Positions 1-5,786 of a stretch of 6,659 nt of DNA are shown piece by piece. Location of the stretch: assembly GCA_038057515.1 (NCBI GenBank), contig JBBUDB010000020.1, forward strand, positions 1 through 6,659, written 5' to 3'. The position numbers were made by a program, and so were the translations under genes. The notes under the pieces are model-generated. The model had not been told where the DNA came from. It made no database searches and saw nothing but the letters and a program-made list of their open reading frames with translations. Within the stretch, counting starts at the first letter, position 1. The number at the start of each line of letters is the position of its first letter. This stretch comes from DATJQA01 sp038057515 (GTDB lineage: Bacteria > Patescibacteriota > Minisyncoccia > UBA6257 > 2-01-FULL-56-20).

Positions 1-410
1 CCGGCCGGAAGCTCAAGCACCTTGTCGACGGGGTCGGGCGGATAGTGAACCGTGAGCCGGAATATGCTCTTCTCCGGCTCCGGTTGGACGTTTTCGGTTA
101 CTCCCAGAACGCGATCGCCGGAGATCCACACCATGTCGATCGGAAACTTCATGTCTTTCATCCAAAATCCGTTCTTGCCCGGGGAGGTGAAAATAAACAA
201 CATGCCAGAATCGGAATCGAGACCGTCCCGGCCAGAAAGTCCCTGCGCCCGGGAGAGAACCGTTTCGGCGACTTCGACTTGGATGGTTTTTCCGGCGACG
301 AGGACTCGCGCCTTACGAAGCGCGCTTCGACCATCAAGGCCAAAAAAGATGATGCCCGCGACTGCGACGACGATGATAATAATGCCAGGGATAAGAAGCG
401 ACATGCGCAT
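1..410 (-). CDS. DUF192 family membrane-anchored protein, C-terminus cut by window edge
   Basis: The reading frame runs leftward from the ATG at 410-408 and leaves the window still open, with 136 complete codons plus two bases of a Gly codon. A hydrophobic N-terminal helix (residues about 5-23, rich in Ile/Val/Gly) looks like an uncleaved signal anchor. The rest matches DUF192 (COG1430): VEVAETVLSRAQGLSGR (45-61), SGMLFIF (68-74), FWMKDMKFPIDMVWI (82-96) and VLELPAG at the window edge. Family members usually end 15-20 residues after that last motif, so the gene is nearly complete. The biochemical role of DUF192 is not established; a small extracytoplasmic beta domain is inferred from the anchor. 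An in-frame ATG at 404-402 (M3) is an alternative start. There is no convincing Shine-Dalgarno, and a TATAAT box ends 6 nt before the ATG. The family call is firm; the start choice is less sure. Confidence 0.9.
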   Translation of the reverse strand, partial: MRMSLLIPGIIIIVVAVAGIIFFGLDGRSALRKARVLVAGKTIQVEVAETVLSRAQGLSGRDGLDSDSGMLFIFTSPGKNGFWMKDMKFPIDMVWISGDRVLGVTENVQPEPEKSIFRLTVHYPPDPVDKVLELPA

Positions 411-416
411 GGGTCC

Positions 417-422
417 ATTATA
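417..422 (-). promoter_or_regulatory. -10 box (TATAAT) of the DUF192 gene, possibly leaderless
   Basis: On the minus strand a perfect TATAAT occupies 422-417. Transcription starting 6-7 nt downstream would begin at about 411-410, on or beside the ATG at 410, giving a leaderless or nearly leaderless mRNA. No good -35 hexamer lies 16-18 nt upstream. A second AT-rich TATATA element at about 447-441 could be an alternative -10 giving a short leader, though that leader has no clear ribosome binding site either. The box is visible; its use is inferred. Confidence 0.5.
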
Positions 423-466
423 ACCGATTTAACGCCCTGGTATATATAGAAGCCCGGAAACGCAGT

Positions 467-499
467 ACGACCCCGGATGCCGCGTGGCACCGGGGTCGT
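467..499. repeat. Strong GC-rich inverted repeat / hairpin in intergenic DNA
   Basis: The left arm 467-481 pairs with the right arm 486-499 around a 4-nt loop (GCGT). There are 10 bp (ACGACCCCGG with CCGGGGTCGT), one bulged A at 477, then 4 bp (TGCC with GGCA). All 14 pairs are Watson-Crick. Neither strand has a U-tract after it, so it is not a classical intrinsic terminator. It sits between the probable terminator of the methyltransferase gene and the DUF192 promoter. It could be a terminator without U-tract, a 3'-end stabiliser, a dispersed palindromic repeat or part of a small RNA; the sequence alone does not decide. Confidence 0.6.
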
Positions 500-506
500 T
501 CTATGG

Positions 507-525
507 AAAACCGCCCCATGCGGTT
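507..525 (-). terminator. Weak intrinsic terminator after the methyltransferase gene
   Basis: Read on the minus strand, AACCGC (525-520), a 5-nt loop ATGGG and GCGGTT (514-509) form a 6-bp stem, and the T run extends to 507 (four Ts in total). It lies 37 nt past the TGA stop at 564-562. The stem is short and the T run is brief, so efficiency may be low. The longer hairpin at 467-499 just downstream could act with it. Confidence 0.45.
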
Positions 526-561
526 GCTACCCTTATGTGTACCGGAAATCTGGGACCTGTG

Positions 562-1047
562 TCAATTGTTCGTAAGCGCGTAAGCGGCAATACCGAAGGC
601 GACGGCCACGTTCAAGGATTCTTTTTTCCCGCGCATGGGAATTTCAAGAACGCGATCGGCGCGCGCGAGGAGCGATCTCGGCAAGCCGCGCACCTCGTCG
701 CCGAGAACGAGGCACAACTTCCGCCTCCTGATGGCCACAGGAATTTTATCGTACGGAATCGAATGCTTGTCCTGTTCGAGGGCGAGGAGCGCATAGCCGT
801 CTTTGCGAAGACGCGCGAGGAGCGCGGCGGTCGAACGCGCCGCTTCCCAAGCAACATTTTTCTCGGCGCCAAGCGCCACCTTCGCGAGGTCTGCCCGCGG
901 GCGACCGAAACGATCAAGAGGCGCGGGCGTGATACCGGCGCAATATACCTTTTTTACGCCAGCGGCGTCAGCCGTCCTGAAAATGGACCCTACATTATGA
1001 ACGCTCCGCACGTTGTGAAGCACGGCGATGATATCCCTGTCTTTCAT
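562..1047 (-). CDS. SpoU/TrmH-family RNA 2'-O-methyltransferase
   Basis: This is a 161-aa SPOUT-fold enzyme expected to transfer methyl from S-adenosylmethionine to a ribose 2'-OH in tRNA or rRNA. All three SpoU motifs are present. Motif 1 is NVRSVHNVGSIFRTADAAG (12-30) with conserved N18 and the likely catalytic R24. Motif 2 is LVLGDEVRGLP (113-123). Motif 3 is IPMRGKKESLNVAVA (136-150). The C-terminal motifs form the trefoil-knot SAM site in this family. The protein is essentially the catalytic domain alone, without the N-terminal RNA-binding extension of RlmB/TsnR-type members, so the target nucleotide cannot be named. The ATG at 1047-1045 lies 6 nt beyond the TAA of the upstream lamin-tail gene and has no clear Shine-Dalgarno, which suggests one operon and translational coupling. 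It ends in TGA, evidence for the standard code. Confidence 0.93.
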   Translation of the reverse strand: MKDRDIIAVLHNVRSVHNVGSIFRTADAAGVKKVYCAGITPAPLDRFGRPRADLAKVALGAEKNVAWEAARSTAALLARLRKDGYALLALEQDKHSIPYDKIPVAIRRRKLCLVLGDEVRGLPRSLLARADRVLEIPMRGKKESLNVAVAFGIAAYALTNN

Positions 1048-1053
1048 TAGTGG

Positions 1054-2847
1054 TTACTGGGTGCTATTTTCCGGATTCGGCGAGGAATTTATTTCGAAAG
1101 CTGCCGAAGGAGAAGGCCTCATAATGCTCGCTCCCGGCGGGATATCCGTCCAGGAGGCCTCGTCAATCTTCACGCCGGTAGCATTATAAAGGATAACCGC
1201 GTTATTGGTGTACGCGAGCACATTTGAAGTCGCCCAGAAGGCATCGGGAGGCACGGCACCCGCATATCCTCCTTCATTGCCGAGCAAAAAATGCTTTCCA
1301 GGTGGAATGCTTTTTCCGGTAAGGCGGGATGTGACAACAAGCGCTGATTCGTTTCCGGTTAATGAGCGCTTCTTTATTGTCCAGCCCGTAAGATCAATAG
1401 CAGTTTCGCCTACATTATATAGCTCGACGAATTCGTCGGCTGAGGCCCCGTCTTTGCCGACCATAACTTCCATGATGACGACCTGGCCCGGAAGCGGCGG
1501 CGTCGAGGTTGGTGTGGGCGGCGGAATGGGAATTAACGCGAAGCTCGCCGTGATCGTAACATTGCTCGTGATATCAAAATCGCACCCGCTCGCGCCGGAA
1601 CACGCGCCCGACCAACCGGTAAAGATGCTCCCCGTACTGGCGGTCGCCGAAAGTGAAACGTGCGTGCCATCGGAAAAAGTTTTTGCGCAGTCGCTCGCGC
1701 AGTCGAGACCGCTCCCCAAGACGGCGCCAGTTGCGCCGGATTCTTTTTGCACGACGAGGGAGAGCGTGCGCAATGTCGGTGGCGGCGGCGTTGTTTGCGA
1801 AGAAGAAGCGGATGGAGGCGACATGGTTCCGCCGATCGGTAGCGTGTTTTCTTTTTTCGGCGTGCCACCGACTTCTAGGGAAGTAAACCACGAGAGATCG
1901 GCGCGGCGAGCCATCGTCCGTTTAGTGGGCGCTTCGCCCGCCGGCCAACCGCTTCGCGCGTCGATCTCATCGAGCAACCCGCAATCGGCGCCGAAAAGTT
2001 TTAGCCACGCGCCGCTATTTGAAAGTGCGCCGGAATAAATTACCTCCGCCGAAATGTTCGGCACCGAATCGTCATCGCTCCGCTCGAAGAGCGCGAAACC
2101 GCCGGACGAAATAATTTTCGTTTCCGAAACGGCCGCCAATAGTTCCCCCTCGCCCACTTGGACGCGCACGCCGCGAAGATCAAAAGACCGCCCCGAAGAA
2201 TTTTTAAGTTCGAGCCATTCGTTCGCGCTTGCCGCTCCGGCGCTCACTGCCGGCGAGCCCATCCAGGCGATCTCGTTCAAAACAATTTCCCGTGTCGGCG
2301 CGCCCGACGCGTTCCACGAACAGGGCGCAAGCGGCGCGCCCGCCGCGCCTTTCGATTCCGAAGTTTTTGCATCGGGCGCGAGAGCATTTTCCTCTCGCGG
2401 TGATGCTTGCGGCGACTTATCTTTCGTAGTTTTTTCTCCGGATAACGATCTGCTATCTTCGGCGGAAGCTAAGGACGAAATTTTTTCCGGAGACGAACCG
2501 GATAACCTTGTTTTTCCGGCCCCGTTCGTGATTCCCGGGGTCGGTGCGACCGCTCGCGACGCATCGCCTAGCGGAATTTCCACCACGCTCCCGGTTTCTT
2601 TCGGCCCGGAGAACAGTTCGCCGAGCGTTTGCCACGCGATCGCGGCCACGCCCTGGTTCGAAGGACGTGCCGCAGAAAAAATGGTCAACGCTGTAAAAAA
2701 ATTCGGCGCTAATGCGCCGAGGGCGACGCCGCCGAGGAATAATCCGAGGGCGCCAAGCCCAAAAACAAAATTTCGCGGCAACCGAAAACGAGAACCGGCT
2801 CTTCCCGGCTCCCCGAACTCCGACCGTTCGTCTTCACGATGGTCCAT
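1054..2847 (-). CDS. Membrane-anchored protein with two lamin-tail domains flanking a bacterial B-repeat domain
   Basis: This is a 597-aa predicted surface protein. The N-terminus is Arg-rich (R13-R25), followed by one hydrophobic segment (about 27-49), predicting an N-in, C-out anchor. Residues 55-175 are a Ser/Ala/Lys/Glu low-complexity linker. The first lamin-tail domain (about 186-325) shows EIVLNEIAWMGS, ANEWLELKN and the SGGFALFER turn. A B-repeat module (about 361-437) carries a C383/C387 pair, GTHVSLSATAS and FTGWSGACSG with C416 and C422, which fits the InlB-like bacterial repeat with paired cysteines. A Pro/Thr hinge (438-454) leads to a second lamin-tail domain (about 455-580) with VVIMEVMVG, DEFVELYNVG and IDLTGW. 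No sortase or other C-terminal sorting signal is seen. Lamin-tail domains are thought to bind macromolecules or sit in envelope proteins; the ligand here is unknown. No good Shine-Dalgarno precedes the ATG. The TrmH-like gene follows after 6 nt. Confidence 0.88.
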   Translation of the reverse strand: MDHREDERSEFGEPGRAGSRFRLPRNFVFGLGALGLFLGGVALGALAPNFFTALTIFSAARPSNQGVAAIAWQTLGELFSGPKETGSVVEIPLGDASRAVAPTPGITNGAGKTRLSGSSPEKISSLASAEDSRSLSGEKTTKDKSPQASPREENALAPDAKTSESKGAAGAPLAPCSWNASGAPTREIVLNEIAWMGSPAVSAGAASANEWLELKNSSGRSFDLRGVRVQVGEGELLAAVSETKIISSGGFALFERSDDDSVPNISAEVIYSGALSNSGAWLKLFGADCGLLDEIDARSGWPAGEAPTKRTMARRADLSWFTSLEVGGTPKKENTLPIGGTMSPPSASSSQTTPPPPTLRTLSLVVQKESGATGAVLGSGLDCASDCAKTFSDGTHVSLSATASTGSIFTGWSGACSGASGCDFDITSNVTITASFALIPIPPPTPTSTPPLPGQVVIMEVMVGKDGASADEFVELYNVGETAIDLTGWTIKKRSLTGNESALVVTSRLTGKSIPPGKHFLLGNEGGYAGAVPPDAFWATSNVLAYTNNAVILYNATGVKIDEASWTDIPPGASIMRPSPSAAFEINSSPNPENSTQ

Positions 2848-2858
2848 GGAGTGATATT

Positions 2859-2891
2859 CCGAAAAATCAACTCCCGAAGGATGTTTTTCGG
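2859..2891. repeat. Inverted repeat CCGAAAAA / TTTTTCGG upstream of the lamin-tail gene
   Basis: The perfect 8-bp arms at 2859-2866 and 2884-2891 are separated by 17 nt. On the minus strand the element lies 11 nt before the ATG of the lamin-tail gene. It could form a 5'-UTR hairpin near the translation start or act as an operator half-site pair. The symmetry is seen directly; a role is inferred. Confidence 0.4.
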
Positions 2892-3090
2892 ATGAAGGAC
2901 GTCTGAATTAGAGTAGCAAATTGTCCAAAAGAGGGCGAGCCGATGGCGAGATGGCGGCAAGTGCCAGCAAAACGCACCACTCGCGAGGTGAAAGCGCGGG
3001 TCGCCACCCAATCCTTGAACTTTGTCCACCCTCGTGTCGTTTTGGGTGTTTTTGGGGATAACTTCGACCGTATCTTTTGGGCAGAATTTT

Positions 3091-3098
3091 TATACAAT
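3091..3098 (+). promoter_or_regulatory. Candidate -10 element of nrdJ
   Basis: TATACAAT lies in an AT-rich patch (preceded by GAATTTT) within an otherwise GC-rich region, 57 nt before the chosen nrdJ ATG. Either TATACA (3091-3096) or TACAAT (3093-3098) could serve as the hexamer. No good TTGACA-like -35 is found 16-18 nt upstream. Transcription would start at about 3103-3106 and give a leader of about 50 nt. Confidence 0.4.
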
Positions 3099-3102
3099 GA
3101 AG

Positions 3103-3129
3103 GAACCCAAAACGAAAAGGTTCGAACCC
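3103..3129 (+). promoter_or_regulatory. Direct and inverted GAACC(C) repeats in the nrdJ leader
   Basis: GAACCC occurs at 3103-3108 and again at 3124-3129, exactly 21 bp apart (two helical turns). The second copy is the right half of a perfect 10-bp palindrome, GGTTCGAACC (3119-3128). In RNA, GGTTC (3119-3123) could pair with the upstream GAACC (3103-3107) over an 11-nt A-rich loop. The position, just downstream of the candidate -10, fits an operator or leader hairpin. Function is unproven. Confidence 0.3.
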
Positions 3130-3155
3130 TCATTAACCCGTCCCCAAACACATCC

Positions 3156-5660
3156 ATGAGCGTAGTGGAGAAGTCCCCACGGCACGTCGCGACCAAGGCC
3201 GAAGCGGAGCGCATTAATAAATCGTTCTCGGAGAACGCCCTGAAGATGATGAAGAAGCGTTATCTCCAGAAAAAAGATAACGGCGAGCAAGAAACGCCGA
3301 CAGAAATGTTCCATCGCATCGCCCACGCGCTCGCAAGCGTCGAAACGAAATACGGTCACGACAAAAAGTTCATCGAAAAGACAGAAAAGGACTTCTTTGG
3401 GGTAATGACGCGCAAGGAGTACACGCCGGCGGGACGAACAGTGACGAATTCAGGCGCGGCGACGCCGGTCGTCGCGAACTGCATCGTGCTTCCTGTCTTG
3501 GATTCGATGGAAAGCATTTTTCAAACGCTGAAAGACGCGGCGCTTTTGCAACAGGCGGGTTCGGGTCTGGGTTTTGACTTCTCGCATCTCCGGCCGGCGA
3601 TGTCGATCACGAAAAAATCGAATGGCGTTTCCTCGGGGCCGGTTTCATTCCTCAAGGTTTACAACGAGGCCTTCGGCATCATCAAGCAACAGGGCCGCCA
3701 CGGCGCTAATATGGCCATGATGCAGATCGATCACCCGGACGTCTTGGACTTCATCCGCTCGAAAGAGGTGGAGGGCGCGATCCGCAATTTCAATATTTCC
3801 ATCAAGCTGACCGACGAGTTCATGGCTCAGCTCACCGAGAAACCGGACACGCAATGGTACTGCACCTGGAAGGGGGAAAAAGTAAAACCGCATCGCGTGG
3901 CTCGCGCGAAGAACGGCTCGGTCCAAGGCGCCGAAGATATCGACATCACCGCCAAGCAGCTCTTCGACGAGATCGTGGACTACGCCTGGCTGAACGGCGA
4001 ACCGGGCATCGTCTTCATCGACGAAGTGAATCGCACTAACCCCCTGCCGGGACTGGGGCCCATCGACTGCTCCAATCCGTGCGGCGAGCAGTTCCTCCAC
4101 CACTACGACAACTGCAACTTGGGCTCCATCAATCTCGCGGAGTTCGTTCGTGACGGCAAGGCGGGTTCGACGCGCTCACCGCAAGTGGATTGGAATCATC
4201 TGAAGTTCACGACGAAGACAGCCGTTCGCATGATGGACAACGTCATCGACACCTTCGACTTCCCGGTGAAGCAAGTCACCGACCTCGCTCAGAATAATCG
4301 CCGCATCGGACTCGGCATCATGGGCTTCGCCGATATGCTCTACCAGCTAGGGCTAGCATACGATTCCGCCGAAGGTCAAAAGATGGGCGAACGAGTGATG
4401 AAGGCCGTGAACGATGCCGCCCATGAGATGTCAGAGGCGCTCGCCAAGGAAAAGGGTTCCTTCCCGAACATTCATCTTTCGGTCTTCGCCAACAAGAAGG
4501 TCAAGATGCGGAACGCGGCCCTCACGACCGTCGCTCCGACCGGCTCGATCTCCATGATGTTCGATTGCTCGTCGGGCATCGAGCCGAACTTCGCCCTGGC
4601 CTACATCAAACAGGACAAGGACGGCCACCAGTACCAGTATCTGAACCGCTTCTTCGAAGCGGCCCTCACGCGCGCCAAGCTCTCGCCCGAGAAGCTCGCC
4701 GCCGTAAAAGAAGAGGTCATCAAGACCGGCACTATCCAGCACCTCAAAGACCTTCCCGAGGCGCTCCGGAAGACCTTCGTGGTCGCCATGGACATCTCGG
4801 CCGATGGCCACATGAAAATGCAGGCCGCCTTCCAGAGAAATGTTGATAATTCGATCTCAAAGACCATCAACTTCCCGAATAGCGCCACGAAACAGGAGGT
4901 TTTTGACGGCTACGTCTCGGCTTGGAAGCTAAAGTGCAAGAGCGCCACGGTATACCGCGATGGTAGCCGCAATGTGCAGATTTTGAATATCGGCACCGGT
5001 GAGAACATCATCTCCCCGACCGAGATCAGCGCGAAGCCGGAGAACAATGCGAATGTTACTGTCGCGAACATCGACCCGCGCGTGGATGCCGGTCGCATCG
5101 CCGCCCGCACCCGGCCCGACGTCATGACCGGCCGCACCTATCGCGTGAAGACCGGCTACGGCCGCCTCTACATCACCATCAACAACGACGAGCGGGGCGT
5201 GCCCTTTGAGGTGTTCGCGACGCTCGGCAAGAGCGGCGGCTTCTTTCAGGAGCAATCCGAAGCCATTTGCCGGATGATCTCGCTCTCGCTCCGCTCGGGC
5301 ATCAAGATCGAAGAAATCATTGACAATCTGAAGGGCATCCGCGGCCCGATGCCGACCCTAACGAACAAAGGCACCATCCTTTCCCTTCCCGATGCCATCG
5401 GCCAGATTCTCGAAGAGCACGCCCGCACCGCGACCGGAGAGAACACGCCGCGCATCGGCCAGACGCCAGAAACACAGGACGAACTAGTCGCCGTGGCGGC
5501 GGAGAAAGAAGTGGCCGAACCCGGCCCGGGCGCCTCGGCCGCCAAGAAAACCATCGCCGAATTCGGCATGATGCCCGGCTGTCCGGACTGCGGCGGCTCG
5601 CTTACTCTCCAGGAGGGTTGTATGAGCTGTAAGTCGTGCGGATTCTCAAGGTGTGGGTAA
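3156..5660 (+). CDS. nrdJ: Adenosylcobalamin-dependent (class II) ribonucleoside-diphosphate reductase
   Basis: This 834-aa enzyme reduces ribonucleotides to deoxyribonucleotides for DNA synthesis, generating its thiyl radical from adenosylcobalamin. The NPCGE motif gives N307, radical Cys C309 and E311. The substrate-reducing disulfide pair is C109 (in NCIVLP) and C320 (in NCNLGSINL), with the 11-residue C309-C320 spacing of class II enzymes. APTGSIS (460-466) and NVDNSISKT (562-570) are the usual barrel motifs. A TSCPD domain follows (about 650-750), then a variable Ala/Glu-rich linker and a Cys-rich tail (C809, C812, C822, C825, C828, C833) that probably relays electrons from thioredoxin or binds zinc. 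No N-terminal ATP-cone is seen, so overall activity control by dATP is not expected. The ATG at 3156 puts NALKMMKKRYL at residue 28, normal for the family. No Shine-Dalgarno is visible. A hairpin and then a strong terminator follow. Confidence 0.96.
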   Translation: MSVVEKSPRHVATKAEAERINKSFSENALKMMKKRYLQKKDNGEQETPTEMFHRIAHALASVETKYGHDKKFIEKTEKDFFGVMTRKEYTPAGRTVTNSGAATPVVANCIVLPVLDSMESIFQTLKDAALLQQAGSGLGFDFSHLRPAMSITKKSNGVSSGPVSFLKVYNEAFGIIKQQGRHGANMAMMQIDHPDVLDFIRSKEVEGAIRNFNISIKLTDEFMAQLTEKPDTQWYCTWKGEKVKPHRVARAKNGSVQGAEDIDITAKQLFDEIVDYAWLNGEPGIVFIDEVNRTNPLPGLGPIDCSNPCGEQFLHHYDNCNLGSINLAEFVRDGKAGSTRSPQVDWNHLKFTTKTAVRMMDNVIDTFDFPVKQVTDLAQNNRRIGLGIMGFADMLYQLGLAYDSAEGQKMGERVMKAVNDAAHEMSEALAKEKGSFPNIHLSVFANKKVKMRNAALTTVAPTGSISMMFDCSSGIEPNFALAYIKQDKDGHQYQYLNRFFEAALTRAKLSPEKLAAVKEEVIKTGTIQHLKDLPEALRKTFVVAMDISADGHMKMQAAFQRNVDNSISKTINFPNSATKQEVFDGYVSAWKLKCKSATVYRDGSRNVQILNIGTGENIISPTEISAKPENNANVTVANIDPRVDAGRIAARTRPDVMTGRTYRVKTGYGRLYITINNDERGVPFEVFATLGKSGGFFQEQSEAICRMISLSLRSGIKIEEIIDNLKGIRGPMPTLTNKGTILSLPDAIGQILEEHARTATGENTPRIGQTPETQDELVAVAAEKEVAEPGPGASAAKKTIAEFGMMPGCPDCGGSLTLQEGCMSCKSCGFSRCG

Positions 5661-5663
5661 GTT

Positions 5664-5698
5664 AATCCGCCCTGAGCCACGTCGAATGGACGGATTTT
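5664..5698 (+). terminator. Possible weak first terminator directly after nrdJ
   Basis: AATCCGCCC (5664-5672) can pair with GGACGGATT (5688-5696) with one mismatch around a 15-nt loop, and the paired TT runs into two further Ts (5697-5698). It begins 3 nt after the nrdJ stop. The loop is long and the T run short, so it may only be an mRNA 3' structure. Confidence 0.25.
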
Positions 5699-5733
5699 CC
5701 CGTTGCGGGTAGCTCTGTCCTCGCCCGAACCAG

Positions 5734-5769
5734 AAAAAGAAGACCGCCTTTTCAGGTGGCTTTCTTTTT
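5734..5769. terminator. Strong bidirectional rho-independent terminator
   Basis: The left arm 5734-5748 and right arm 5755-5769 enclose a 6-nt loop (TTTTCA). Outer pairs are AAAAAGAA with TTCTTTTT, then two mismatched positions, then CC, a G-T wobble and CC. The A-tract before and T-tract after the GC core make it work on both strands. On the plus strand it ends nrdJ. Its 3' edge lies only 17 nt before the ATG of the diguanylate cyclase gene. Confidence 0.82.
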
Positions 5770-5786
5770 GCTAACGTGAAGGTGTT

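Larger units (their letters stand above)
2848..3155. other. Divergent intergenic spacer between the lamin-tail gene and nrdJ
   Basis: These 308 bp separate two divergently transcribed genes, so at least two promoters are expected. The nrdJ frame stays open upstream to 2943, but the added 71 residues resemble no ribonucleotide reductase N-terminus and cross a -10-like box, so they are treated as non-coding. Contents: an 8-bp inverted repeat near the lamin-tail start (2859-2891), a weak minus-strand TCTAAT candidate -10 (2912-2907), the 8-bp palindrome CTCGCGAG inside CACCACTCGCGAGGTG, a plus-strand TATACAAT (3091-3098), repeated GAACCC elements (3103-3129), and a 20-codon frame 3097-3159 that overlaps the nrdJ start. 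I see no B12 box pattern of an adenosylcobalamin riboswitch and no obvious NrdR box. Confidence 0.6.

Noticed and set aside
45..490. Overlapping plus- and minus-strand open frames of 110-134 codons at the left end
   Set aside because: The DUF192 frame on the minus strand (410 leftward) explains this DNA; the others have no recognisable motifs and unlikely composition.
484..1050. 188-codon plus-strand frame opposite the methyltransferase gene
   Set aside because: The minus strand encodes all three SpoU motifs; the plus frame is a shadow.
1205..2854. Two long plus-strand open frames (1205-2038 and 2054-2854) opposite the lamin-tail gene
   Set aside because: They lie antisense to a gene with recognisable domains, their translations resemble no family, and long antisense frames are expected where GC-rich codon bias removes stops on the other strand.
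3022..3061. DnaA-box-like sequences TTGTCCACC (3022-3030) and TGGGGATAA (3053-3061, reverse TTATCCCCA) upstream of nrdJ
   Set aside because: They match the TTATCCACA consensus at 7/9 and 8/9. Chance matches at this level are common, so control by DnaA is not claimed, though known DnaA regulation of nrd genes in E. coli makes it worth remembering.
2943..3155. A 71-residue N-terminal extension of the ribonucleotide reductase
   Set aside because: It has no similarity to an ATP-cone or known NrdJ N-terminus, and it crosses an AT-rich -10-like box and palindromic repeats. Starting at 3156 gives a normal family N-terminus.
2848..3155. Adenosylcobalamin riboswitch upstream of the B12-dependent reductase
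   Set aside because: The spacer is long enough and has small palindromes, but no recognisable B12 box or the expected multi-helix layout could be found by eye.
3645..4103. 152-codon minus-strand frame inside nrdJ, and other antisense frames to 5680
   Set aside because: They overlap the catalytic core of nrdJ and show no recognisable domain.
5699..5709. CCCG-TTG-CGGG mini-hairpin between nrdJ and the main terminator
   Set aside because: A 4-bp stem with a 3-nt loop is too small to call in GC-rich DNA.
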